Shown here: positions 43,112 to 50,950 of the stretch, piece after piece | Layout: every line of letters begins with the position of its first letter | How positions within the stretch are numbered: position 1 is the stretch's first letter | Source of the DNA: Geodermatophilus obscurus | Lineage (GTDB): Bacteria > Actinomycetota > Actinomycetes > Mycobacteriales > Geodermatophilaceae | DNA length: 64,000 nucleotides | Assembly (NCBI RefSeq): GCF_900115395.1 | Contig: NZ_FOWE01000004.1 | Location: forward strand, 124,001-188,000 | Reading direction: 5' to 3' | Notes under the pieces: model-generated | Databases searched by the model: none | Told to the model about the DNA's origin: nothing | What the model saw: the letters and a program-made list of their open reading frames with translations, nothing else | Position numbers and translations under genes: made by a program

Positions 43112-43123
43112 TAGCGTCCCTCC
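43112..43123 (+). promoter_or_regulatory. -10 box for a leaderless small gene
   Basis: TAGCGT (43112-43117), 6 nt, ATG at 43124. Confidence 0.5.
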
Positions 43124-43264
43124 ATGACGAACCCGATGCCGGAGCCGCCCGGCCCCTCGCCGTCCCCGGTGGACCCGATCTCGCCGCCGTCGCCGGCCCC
43201 GCTGCCGCAGCCGAGCCCCACCGACCCGACCGCCCCGCCGCCGACCGGACCCCAGCCGATCTGA
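43124..43264 (+). CDS. 46-residue proline-rich peptide
   Basis: MTNPMPEPPGPSPSPVDPIS and on to PTGPQPI: nearly half proline, no cysteine, no signal. It is supported mainly by the leaderless promoter spacing and by ending 4 nt before the next start. Such sequences are low-complexity, so the reading frame may be open by chance. Function unknown. Confidence 0.5.
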   Translation: MTNPMPEPPGPSPSPVDPISPPSPAPLPQPSPTDPTAPPPTGPQPI

Positions 43265-43268
43265 CCCG

Positions 43269-43940
43269 GTGACCGGCGCGCCGCCGTTCGCCGACCGGCA
43301 CGATGCCGGCCGGCAGCTCGCCGCGCACCTGACCGACCCCGCCCGCGTCGCGGCCGTGCCGCTCGGCCCCGGCGCCCTCGTCCTCGGCCTGCCCCGCGGC
43401 GGTGTGCTCGTCGCCGCGCCGGTCGCCGCCGCACTCCGCGCCACCCTCGACGTCGTCGCCGTCCGCAAGCTCGGCGTGCCCGGCCGCCCCGAGTTGGCGA
43501 TGGGCGCACTCGCGGCGGTGGGGGAGGAGGTCGAGACCGTCCGCTCCGACGACGTCCTCGCCCGGGTCGACGTCGACGACGACGCCGCTGCCGAGGTGCA
43601 CCGCGCCGAGCTCGTGGAGCTGCGCCGCCGCCGTGCCGCCTACCGCGGCGACCGCCCACCGCCCGCCGTGGCCGGGCGCACCGTCGTCCTCGTCGACGAC
43701 GGCCTGGCCACCGGCGCCACGATGCGCGCCGCGCTGGCCGCCGTCCGCCGCGCCGGCCCCGCCGCCGTCGTGGTCGCCGTGCCCGTCGGGTCGGCCGGGG
43801 CGTGCGCCGGGCTGGCCGCCGACGAGGTCGTCTGCCTGGTCACGCCGCGGCCGTTCGGGGCGGTGGGCCGCTGGTACGCCGACTTCGGCCAGGCCACCGA
43901 CGACGAGGTCCGGGCGGCCCTGGCCGCCCCGCCCACCTAG
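43269..43940 (+). CDS. Phosphoribosyltransferase family protein
   Basis: A 223-residue PRTase-fold protein: the PRPP-binding motif VVLVDDGLATGATMRAAL, the N-terminal strand LVLGLPRGGVLVAAPVA and VVRKLGVPG-like VAVRKLGVPGRPELAMGA. It belongs to the group of PRTase-like proteins of unknown substrate (not a clear purine or pyrimidine enzyme). GTG start just after the proline-rich peptide. Ends 43 nt before menJ. Confidence 0.85.
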   Translation: MTGAPPFADRHDAGRQLAAHLTDPARVAAVPLGPGALVLGLPRGGVLVAAPVAAALRATLDVVAVRKLGVPGRPELAMGALAAVGEEVETVRSDDVLARVDVDDDAAAEVHRAELVELRRRRAAYRGDRPPPAVAGRTVVLVDDGLATGATMRAALAAVRRAGPAAVVVAVPVGSAGACAGLAADEVVCLVTPRPFGAVGRWYADFGQATDDEVRAALAAPPT

Positions 43941-43983
43941 GGTCGGCGTACCGATCGCAGCCGAGCACCGAGGGGGCCAGCGC

Positions 43984-45258
43984 GTGAGCAGTCCGACCGC
44001 CGGGGGCAGCGCCGACGTCGTCGTGGTGGGTGCCGGCCCCGCGGGATCGGCCGCCGCGTGGGCGCTGGCCACCGCCGGCCTGGAGGCCGTCGTGCTGGAG
44101 AAGGCCCGCTTCCCGCGCGAGAAGGTCTGCGGTGACGGCCTCACGCCCCGCGCGGTCAAGGCGCTCGACGAGATGGGCGTCGACACCTCGCCCGCGGCCG
44201 GCTGGGTCCGCCACCGGGGCCTGCGGGTGTTCGGCGGCGGCCAGGTCGTCGAGGTCGACTGGCCGCAGCTGGACTCCTGGCCCTCCTACGGGCTCATCCG
44301 GCCGCGGAAGGACCTCGACCCGCAGCTCGCCGCGCACGCGGTCGCCGCCGGTGCCCGGCTCGAGCAGGAGATCACCGTCACCGAGCCGCTGCTCGACGAC
44401 GCCGGCCGCGTGGTCGGGGTCCGGGGGCAGGCGGGGCCGGACCGGGAGCCGGTGACCTGGCGGGCGCCGCTGGTCGTCTCGGCCGAGGGGCTGTCGGGCC
44501 GGCTGGCCAAGGCGATCGGGCTGACCCGCCGCGAGGACCGGCCGCTGGGGGTCGCCGTCCGCCGCTACGTCGGGACCCCGCGCGGCGAGGACCCCTACCT
44601 CGACATCTCCTTCGACCTCTCCGCCGAGGGCCCGACGGCCGACTCGATGCCCGGCTACGGCTGGTCGTTCGGCATGGGCGACGGCACCGCGAACGTCGGT
44701 TTCGGCCTGCTCGACACCCGCCGCGGCGGGGAGACCGACGCCCGCACCGTGCTGCGCCGCTGGCTGGCCACCCTGCCCGCCGAGTGGCAGCTGGGCGAGG
44801 AGCACGCCGTCACCCCGCTGCGCGGCGCCGGCCTGCCCATGGCCCTGGCCCGCGGCCCCGCCTACACCCGCGGCCTGCTGCTGGCCGGTGACACCGCCGG
44901 GGTGGTCAACCCGTTCAACGGCGAGGGCATCAGTTACGCGCTGGAGACCGGCCGGATGGCCGGCGAGACCGCCGCCGAGGCCCTCGCCGCGCCCGAGGGG
45001 CCGGCCCGCGAGGCGGTGCTGCGCCGCTACCCGCAGCGGCTGCGCGAGGACTACGGCCGCCACCACCGCCTCGGCACGGCCTTCCTGGCGCTCCTCGACC
45101 GGCCGGGACTGGTGCGCTTCGCCACCGCGCACGGGCTCAAGCGCCCGGCGATGGTCTCCGCCGCGCTGCGGCTGATGGGCAACCTCTCCGACGGCCGCGA
45201 CGGCGACCGCCTCGACCGGGCGATCGCCCTGCTCACGCGGCTGGCGCCGTCCGTCTGA
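43984..45258 (+). CDS. menJ: Geranylgeranyl/menaquinone reductase family FAD enzyme (MenJ-like)
   Basis: A 424-residue flavoprotein: N-terminal FAD motif VVVVGAGPAGSAAAWALA, EKARFPREKVCGDGLTPRAV (family signature) and the second FAD block LLAGDTAGVVNPFNGEGI. Orthologue of Rv0561c (MenJ), which saturates one isoprene unit of menaquinone. A GAGGGGGCC ribosome site precedes the GTG at 43984, and a TAGGGT box is at 43938-43943. It lies directly before the nuo operon, as in Streptomyces. Confidence 0.9.
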   Translation: MSSPTAGGSADVVVVGAGPAGSAAAWALATAGLEAVVLEKARFPREKVCGDGLTPRAVKALDEMGVDTSPAAGWVRHRGLRVFGGGQVVEVDWPQLDSWPSYGLIRPRKDLDPQLAAHAVAAGARLEQEITVTEPLLDDAGRVVGVRGQAGPDREPVTWRAPLVVSAEGLSGRLAKAIGLTRREDRPLGVAVRRYVGTPRGEDPYLDISFDLSAEGPTADSMPGYGWSFGMGDGTANVGFGLLDTRRGGETDARTVLRRWLATLPAEWQLGEEHAVTPLRGAGLPMALARGPAYTRGLLLAGDTAGVVNPFNGEGISYALETGRMAGETAAEALAAPEGPAREAVLRRYPQRLREDYGRHHRLGTAFLALLDRPGLVRFATAHGLKRPAMVSAALRLMGNLSDGRDGDRLDRAIALLTRLAPSV

Positions 45259-45324
45259 CCCGCGCGGCGGACCGCACCGTGACCGGACCGTGACCGGCCG
45301 ATGTGAACTCGAGCACCCCCCGTG

Positions 45325-45354
45325 CTTCCGATCCCCGTTCCGGCGGCATAGGCT
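45325..45354 (+). promoter_or_regulatory. Putative nuo operon promoter
   Basis: -35-like CTTCCG (45325-45330), 18-nt spacer, -10 TAGGCT (45349-45354). Transcription would start near 45361, just upstream of the Rex operator. Confidence 0.5.
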
Positions 45355-45367
45355 CGTGTCACCGAGT

Positions 45368-45385
45368 TTGTGAATTTCTTCACAA
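45368..45385. promoter_or_regulatory. Rex operator before nuoA
   Basis: TTGTGAATTTCTTCACAA matches the Rex consensus TTGTGAANNNNTTCACAA at every fixed base and is a true palindrome. It lies 28 nt before the nuoA start, in the early leader, where bound Rex would block initiation or early elongation. Confidence 0.9.
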
Positions 45386-45412
45386 GCGCACGAGTCGCGA
45401 GGGGAGGCGCTG

Positions 45413-45775
45413 GTGCTCTCGACGTACGTCCCGATCCTGGGGCTGTTCGCGCTCGCGGCGGCCTTCGCGCTGTTCTCCGTGGCGGTCGCGCCGTTCGTCG
45501 GCCCGCGCCGCTACAACCGGGCCAAGCTCGAGGCCTACGAGTGTGGCATCGAGCCGGTCGACCAGCCGCTGCACGGCGGCCGGTTCCCGGTGAAGTACTA
45601 CCTGACGGCGATGCTCTTCATCGTCTTCGACATCGAGATCGTCTTCCTCTACCCCTGGGCCGTCGCCAACGACGCGCTGGGCGTGTTCGGCCTGATCGAG
45701 ATGGTCGTGTTCATCGCGACCGTCTTCCTGGCCTACGCCTACGTGTGGCGCCGCGGCGGCCTCGAGTGGGACTGA
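45413..45775 (+). CDS. nuoA: NADH-quinone oxidoreductase subunit A
   Basis: A 120-residue membrane subunit of complex I with three helices. Conserved loop YECGIEPVDQPLHGGRFPVKYY and FDIEIVFLYPWAV with the acidic residues of the quinone-side channel. GTG start with GGGGAGG (45401-45407). First gene of a complete nuoA-N operon, preceded by a perfect Rex operator. Confidence 0.96.
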   Translation: MLSTYVPILGLFALAAAFALFSVAVAPFVGPRRYNRAKLEAYECGIEPVDQPLHGGRFPVKYYLTAMLFIVFDIEIVFLYPWAVANDALGVFGLIEMVVFIATVFLAYAYVWRRGGLEWD

Positions 45776-45799
45776 GCGTGGGACTGGCAGGGAGCTGAG

Positions 45800-46477
45800 A
45801 TGGGTCTCGAGGAGAAGCTGCCGAGCGGCTTCCTGCTGACCTCGGTCGAGAAGCTGGTCAACTGGACGCGCAAGTCCTCGCTGTGGCCGGCCACCTTCGG
45901 CCTGGCCTGCTGCGCCATCGAGATGATGGCCACCGGCGCCGGCCGCTACGACCTCGCGCGCTTCGGCATGGAGGTCTTCCGCGCCTCGCCGCGCCAGGCC
46001 GACCTGATGATCGTGGCCGGGCGGGTGAGCCAGAAGATGGCGCCGGTCCTGCGGCAGATCTACGACCAGATGCCCGAGCCGCGCTGGGTGCTCGCCATGG
46101 GCGTGTGCGCCAGCTCCGGCGGGATGTTCAACAACTACGCGGTGGTGCAGGGCGTGGACCACGTCGTCCCCGTCGACATGTACCTGCCCGGCTGCCCGCC
46201 GCGTCCGGAGATGCTGATGGACGCCATCCTCAAGCTCCACCACAAGATCCAGAACGAGCCGCTCGGCGAGCGGCGCGCCCGCCAGCTCGAGCGCGACCGG
46301 GCCGAGGGCCGCGGCCGCGACCTGCTCGTCGAGATGCCGTCGAGCATCCGGGCGCACAAGGCGTCGCGGCAGGCCTACGAGGAGGCCGCGGCCGCCGGCC
46401 GCACCGGCCAGTTCCTCATCGAGCAGCGCGGCGGCAACGCCGTCCTGCTGCCCGAGCAGCGCGGCGGCGCGCGGTGA
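45800..46477 (+). CDS. nuoB: NADH-quinone oxidoreductase subunit B
   Basis: A 225-residue subunit carrying the N2 [4Fe-4S] cluster next to the quinone site: cysteines in [21 protein letters not shown] and [11 protein letters not shown] charged 60-residue C-terminal extension ([20 protein letters not shown]) is longer than in E. coli but common in actinobacteria. Confidence 0.96.
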   Translation: MGLEEKLPSGFLLTSVEKLVNWTRKSSLWPATFGLACCAIEMMATGAGRYDLARFGMEVFRASPRQADLMIVAGRVSQKMAPVLRQIYDQMPEPRWVLAMGVCASSGGMFNNYAVVQGVDHVVPVDMYLPGCPPRPEMLMDAILKLHHKIQNEPLGERRARQLERDRAEGRGRDLLVEMPSSIRAHKASRQAYEEAAAAGRTGQFLIEQRGGNAVLLPEQRGGAR

Positions 46478-47211
46478 CCGGCCCGGGCGACCGCAGCGGC
46501 GCCGACGCGAGCCGCGGTGCCGCCGCGCCGAGCGGCGGGTTCCGCAAGGGCGCGTTCGGCGTCGCCGGCAGCGGGGACACCTCCGGCTTCGGCGGGCTGG
46601 TCCGGGTCGAGCCGGGCGGCGCGGTGGCGCTGCACTCCACCGACCGCCCCTACGGCGGCTGGTTCGACGAGGTCACCGACGCCCTCGTCGAGGCGGTCGG
46701 CGAGGCCACGTACGCCGCCGCCGTGCGGCGGGTGCTCGTCGACCGCGGCGAGATCACCTACTTCGTCGCCCGCGAGCACCTGCTCACCGTGGTGCAGGCC
46801 CTGCGCGACGACGACGCGCTGCGCTTCGAGCTGTGCAGCAGCGTCTCCGGCGTCGACTACGAGGACAGCGGCGGGCCGGAGACGACGCCGGGCCGGCCGC
46901 GGCTGCACGTCGTCTACCACCTGACCTCGATGACCTACCGACGGCGGATCCGGCTCGAGGTCGCCGTCACGGCCGAGGACCCGCACGTGCCGTCGGTGTC
47001 GGGGATCTACCCGACGGCGGACTGGCACGAGCGGGAGACCTACGACATGTTCGGCGTCGTCTTCGACGGGCACCCGGCGCTGACCCGGATCCTCATGCCC
47101 GACGACTGGGACGGTCACCCCCAGCGCAAGGACTACCCGCTCGGCGGCGTCCCGGTCGAGTACCACGACGCGACCATCCCGCCGCCCGACACCCGACGGG
47201 CCTACCGATGA
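46474..47211 (+). CDS. nuoC: NADH-quinone oxidoreductase subunit C
   Basis: A 245-residue peripheral-arm subunit. The family core is [20 protein letters not shown] and [19 protein letters not shown], then [20 protein letters not shown]. An N-terminal 60-residue Gly/Ser-rich stretch is extra. GTGA overlap with nuoB and ATGA overlap with nuoD. Separate from nuoD, unlike the E. coli fusion. Confidence 0.96.
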   Translation: MTGPGDRSGADASRGAAAPSGGFRKGAFGVAGSGDTSGFGGLVRVEPGGAVALHSTDRPYGGWFDEVTDALVEAVGEATYAAAVRRVLVDRGEITYFVAREHLLTVVQALRDDDALRFELCSSVSGVDYEDSGGPETTPGRPRLHVVYHLTSMTYRRRIRLEVAVTAEDPHVPSVSGIYPTADWHERETYDMFGVVFDGHPALTRILMPDDWDGHPQRKDYPLGGVPVEYHDATIPPPDTRRAYR

Positions 47212-48530
47212 GCACCACCTACGACCCCTATGCCGGGTCCCGCCAGACCACCGAGGGCCGCGTCTACACCGTCACCGGTGGCGACTGGGACCAGACGCTC
47301 GGCGTCGACCTCAGCGGCGAGGAGCGCCTCGTCGTCAACATGGGGCCGCAGCACCCCTCGACGCACGGCGTCCTGCGCCTGGTGCTCGACCTCGAGGGCG
47401 AGACGGTGACCAAGGCCCGCGTGGTCATCGGGTACCTGCACACCGGCATCGAGAAGAACGTCGAGTACCGCAACTGGGTGCAGGGGACGACGTTCGTGAC
47501 GCGGATGGACTACCTGGCCCCGCTGTACAACGAGGCCGCCTACTGCATGGCAGTCGAGAAGCTGCTGGGCATCGAGGTGCCGCAGCGCGCGCAGACGATC
47601 CGCGTCCTGGTCATGGAGATCAACCGGATCGCCTCGCACCTGGTCGGCCTGGCTACCGGCGGCATGGAGCTCGGCGCGCTGACCGGCATGACCAACGGCT
47701 TCCGCGAGCGGGAGCTGTGCCTCGACCTGCTCGAGGAGATCACCGGCCTGCGGATGAACCACGCCTACATCCGCCCCGGCGGCGTGGCCCAGGACCTGCC
47801 GCCCGGCGCGGAGGAGTCCATCCGCGAGTGGCTCGCCGTCATGCCCGAGCGGCTGACCGGCTACCACCGGCTGCTCACCGGCCAGCCGATCTGGCAGCGG
47901 CGGCTCAAGGACGTCGGCTACCTCGACCTGACCGGCTGCGTGGCGCTCGGCGTCACCGGGCCGCCCCTGCGCGCCACCGGGCTGGCCTGGGACCTGCGCA
48001 AGGTCGAGCCCTACCTCGGCTACGAGACCTACGACTTCGAGGTGGCGACCGCCGACACCTCCGACGCCTGGGGTCGCTTCCTGGTCCGCATGGCCGAGAT
48101 GTTCGAGTCGCTCAAGATCGTCGCCCAGGCGCTGGACCGGCTCGAGCCCGGCCCCGTCATGGTCGAGGACCGCAAGATCGCCTGGCCGGCGCAGCTGTCG
48201 CTCGGCGCCGACGGCATGGGCAACTCCCTCGAGCACGTCCGGCACATCATGGGCACCTCGATGGAGGCCCTGATCCACCACTTCAAGCTGGTCACCGAGG
48301 GCTTCCGGGTGCCGGCCGGGCAGGTCTACGTGCCGGTCGAGTCCCCGCGCGGAGAGCTCGGCTACCACGTGGTCAGCGACGGCGGCACCCGCCCGTTCCG
48401 GGTCCACGTGCGCGACCCCAGCTTCGTCAACCTGCAGGCCACCGCAGCGATGAGCGAGGGCGGCATGATCGCCGACGTCATCGCCGCGATCGCCTCGATC
48501 GACCCGGTGATGGGGGGAGTCGACAGGTGA
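47208..48530 (+). CDS. nuoD: NADH-quinone oxidoreductase subunit D
   Basis: A 440-residue 49-kDa-type subunit forming the quinone pocket: [53 protein letters not shown] and the C-terminal SINNL-equivalent [21 protein letters not shown]. The stop is TGA in GGTGA; an 80-bp segment then separates it from nuoE. Confidence 0.96.
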   Translation: MSTTYDPYAGSRQTTEGRVYTVTGGDWDQTLGVDLSGEERLVVNMGPQHPSTHGVLRLVLDLEGETVTKARVVIGYLHTGIEKNVEYRNWVQGTTFVTRMDYLAPLYNEAAYCMAVEKLLGIEVPQRAQTIRVLVMEINRIASHLVGLATGGMELGALTGMTNGFRERELCLDLLEEITGLRMNHAYIRPGGVAQDLPPGAEESIREWLAVMPERLTGYHRLLTGQPIWQRRLKDVGYLDLTGCVALGVTGPPLRATGLAWDLRKVEPYLGYETYDFEVATADTSDAWGRFLVRMAEMFESLKIVAQALDRLEPGPVMVEDRKIAWPAQLSLGADGMGNSLEHVRHIMGTSMEALIHHFKLVTEGFRVPAGQVYVPVESPRGELGYHVVSDGGTRPFRVHVRDPSFVNLQATAAMSEGGMIADVIAAIASIDPVMGGVDR

Positions 48531-48612
48531 GTGAGCATCGCAGCGAGCGCCGGCGAGCGAGGAGCGGAGCGGCCGCGGAACCGACCCGGGCAGAGGGAGT
48601 CGACAGGTGAGT
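48515..48612 (+). repeat. 80-bp insertion bounded by 18-bp direct repeats between nuoD and nuoE
   Basis: GGGAGTCGACAGGTGAGT occurs at 48515-48532 and again at 48595-48612. Between them lies a purine-rich stretch (CATCGCAGCGAGCG, GAGCGAGGAGCGGAGC). Deleting one repeat plus the middle would join nuoD to nuoE by a GTGA overlap like the nuoB-C and nuoG-H junctions. Confidence 0.9.
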
Positions 48613-49620
48613 TCGCTGCCCGGATCGGCGGAGGGCGCGGCGACGACGGGGCTGGTCGACAGCCCGGTCCAGCCCGCGCCGGCCGACCTGCCGCCCCTGA
48701 CCGAGCAGACCCGGCTCGAGGCGCGGGAGATCATGACCCGCTACCCGCAGCCGCGCTCGGCGCTGCTGCCGATGCTGCACCTGGTGCAGAGCTACCAGGG
48801 CTACGTCAGCCCCGAGGGCATCGCGCTGTGCGCCGAGGAGCTGGGGCTCACCAAGGCCGAGGTCGGCGCGGTCGCGACCTTCTACACGATGTACAAGCGC
48901 CGACCGACCGGCCGGCACATCGTCAGCGTCTGCACCAACACGCTGTGCGCCGTCCTCGGCGGGCAGCGGATCATGGACGCCCTGTCCGCCGACCTCGGCG
49001 TGCACCACGACGAGACGGCGGCCGACGGCTCGGTCACCCTCGAGCACGCCGAGTGCCTGGCCGCCTGCGACTACGCGCCGGTGGTCACCGTCGACTACGA
49101 GTTCTACGACCAGCAGGACGTCGACAGCGCCCGCGCGCTGGTGGCCGCGCTGCGCCGGGGCGAGAAGCCGCACCCCACCCGCGGCGCGCCCCTGACGGAC
49201 TTCCGCGGGGTGTCCCGGCAGCTCGCCGGCTTCTCCCCGCACGCCGACGTGGCCGGCGACCGCGCCGCCGTGGACGCCGAGGGCCACTGGGGCCCGACGC
49301 TGGCCGGGGTCCGGCTGGCAGCCGAGCGCGGCGAGACCGCCCCGCCCATGGACGGCCCCGAGCCGCAGCCCGCGGACCGCGGCGAGCCCGCGGCCACCGT
49401 GGCGCCCTCGGGCCGGACCGGCGAGACGCCGGAGAAGGAGGCCGCCGACGCCCGCGTCGCCGCGGCCGACACCCCCGCCGAGCGCGCCGGCGCCGCTGAG
49501 ACACACCCCGACCGCGGGACCGAGTACGGCCGGATGACGCCAGGCGGCTCCCGCCCCACCCCCGACACCCCCGCCGGGACCGAGCCGGGCACCTCCGGCC
49601 AGGGCCCGGGGAAGGCCTGA
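48607..49620 (+). CDS. nuoE: NADH-quinone oxidoreductase subunit E
   Basis: A 337-residue subunit with a thioredoxin-like [2Fe-2S] domain (N1a): cysteines in VCTNTLCAVLGG and HAECLAACDYAP. The family part ends near residue 200. The last 135 residues are Ala/Pro/Glu/Thr-rich and probably disordered, so the protein is about twice the usual length. GTG start, copy two of the 18-bp repeat. Confidence 0.94.
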   Translation: MSSLPGSAEGAATTGLVDSPVQPAPADLPPLTEQTRLEAREIMTRYPQPRSALLPMLHLVQSYQGYVSPEGIALCAEELGLTKAEVGAVATFYTMYKRRPTGRHIVSVCTNTLCAVLGGQRIMDALSADLGVHHDETAADGSVTLEHAECLAACDYAPVVTVDYEFYDQQDVDSARALVAALRRGEKPHPTRGAPLTDFRGVSRQLAGFSPHADVAGDRAAVDAEGHWGPTLAGVRLAAERGETAPPMDGPEPQPADRGEPAATVAPSGRTGETPEKEAADARVAAADTPAERAGAAETHPDRGTEYGRMTPGGSRPTPDTPAGTEPGTSGQGPGKA

Positions 49621-49621
49621 C

Positions 49622-50950
49622 ATGCCCCTCACCCCCGTCCTCACGTCGCGCTGGGGCGCCGACAAGCCCTGGCGGCTGTCCACCTACGAGTCCCTCGACG
49701 GCTACGCCGCGCTGCGCACCGCGCTGACCATGCAGCCCGACGAGCTCGTCTCGCTGGTCAAGGACTCGGGCCTGCGCGGCCGCGGCGGCGCCGGCTTCCC
49801 CACCGGCATGAAGTGGAGCTTCATCCCGCAGCCCAAGCCGGGGGAGACGCCCACCGGGCCGGCCGCGATGCCCAAGTACCTCGTGGTCAACGCCGACGAG
49901 GGCGAGCCGGGCACCTGCAAGGACCTGCCGCTGATGATGACCGACCCGCACTCGCTCATCGAGGGCGTGCTCATCTCCGCGTACGCGATCCGCTGCAGCT
50001 TCGCCGTCATCTACGTCCGCGGCGAGGCCGTGCACGCCCACCGCCGGCTCGTGTCCGCCGTCGAGGAGGCCTACGCCGCCGGCTACCTCGGCCGCGACGT
50101 CCTCGGCTCCGGCTGGGACCTCGACCTGGTCGTGCACGCCGGCGCCGGTGCCTACATCTGCGGCGAGGAGACGGCGCTGCTCGACTCCCTCGAGGGCTAC
50201 CGCGGCCAGCCGCGCCTCAAGCCGCCGTTCCCCGCCGTCGCCGGGCTCTACGGCGCCCCCACGGTCATCAACAACGTCGAGACGCTGGCCACCGTGCCGT
50301 TCGTCGTCCGCGGCGGTGCCGAGTGGTTCAAGCGGTTCGGCCCGGAGAAGTCGCCGGGGCCGAAGATCTACTCGATCTCCGGCCGCGTCGTGCGCCCCGG
50401 CCAGTACGAGGCGCCCATGGGGACGACGATGCGCGAGCTGCTGGCGATGGCCGGTGGCGTGCGCCCCGGCCACGAGCTGAGGTTCTGGACGCCGGGCGGC
50501 TCCTCGACGCCGTACTTCACCGCCGAGCACCTCGACGTCCCGCTCGACTTCGACTCGGTCGCCGCCGCCGGGTCCATGCTCGGCACCACAGCGCTCATGG
50601 TCTTCGACGAGACCGACTCGATCGTCGAGGCGACCCTGCGGTTCACCGAGTTCTACGCGCACGAGAGCTGCGGCAAGTGCACCCCGTGCCGCGAGGGCAC
50701 GTACTGGCTGGTGCAGGTGCTGCAACGGCTCGTCGACGGCCGGGGCACCGCCGCCGACCTCGACCTGCTCACCGACACCTGCGACAACATCCTCGGCCGC
50801 TCGTTCTGCGCCCTCGGTGACGGCGCGACCAGCTGCATCACCAGCTCGCTCAAGTACTTCCGCGACGACTACGTCGCCCTGCTGCCCGCCGCCGAGCAGG
50901 CCCGCCTCGGGCGCTCGCTGCGGCTCGAGCCCGTCGGAGCGGCCTCATGA
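49622..50950 (+). CDS. nuoF: NADH-quinone oxidoreductase subunit F
   Basis: A 442-residue subunit that oxidises NADH with FMN and the N3 [4Fe-4S] cluster. NADH/FMN glycine loops: [15 protein letters not shown] and [19 protein letters not shown]; cluster cysteines in [13 protein letters not shown] and [17 protein letters not shown] one base after the nuoE stop. Confidence 0.96.
   Translation: MPLTPVLTSRWGADKPWRLSTYESLDGYAALRTALTMQPDELVSLVKDSGLRGRGGAGFPTGMKWSFIPQPKPGETPTGPAAMPKYLVVNADEGEPGTCKDLPLMMTDPHSLIEGVLISAYAIRCSFAVIYVRGEAVHAHRRLVSAVEEAYAAGYLGRDVLGSGWDLDLVVHAGAGAYICGEETALLDSLEGYRGQPRLKPPFPAVAGLYGAPTVINNVETLATVPFVVRGGAEWFKRFGPEKSPGPKIYSISGRVVRPGQYEAPMGTTMRELLAMAGGVRPGHELRFWTPGGSSTPYFTAEHLDVPLDFDSVAAAGSMLGTTALMVFDETDSIVEATLRFTEFYAHESCGKCTPCREGTYWLVQVLQRLVDGRGTAADLDLLTDTCDNILGRSFCALGDGATSCITSSLKYFRDDYVALLPAAEQARLGRSLRLEPVGAAS

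Noticed and set aside
48531..49499. Alternative long plus-strand frame starting at GTG 48531 over nuoE
   Set aside because: It is a shadow frame of nuoE; nuoE itself carries the [2Fe-2S] cysteines and the family sequence.
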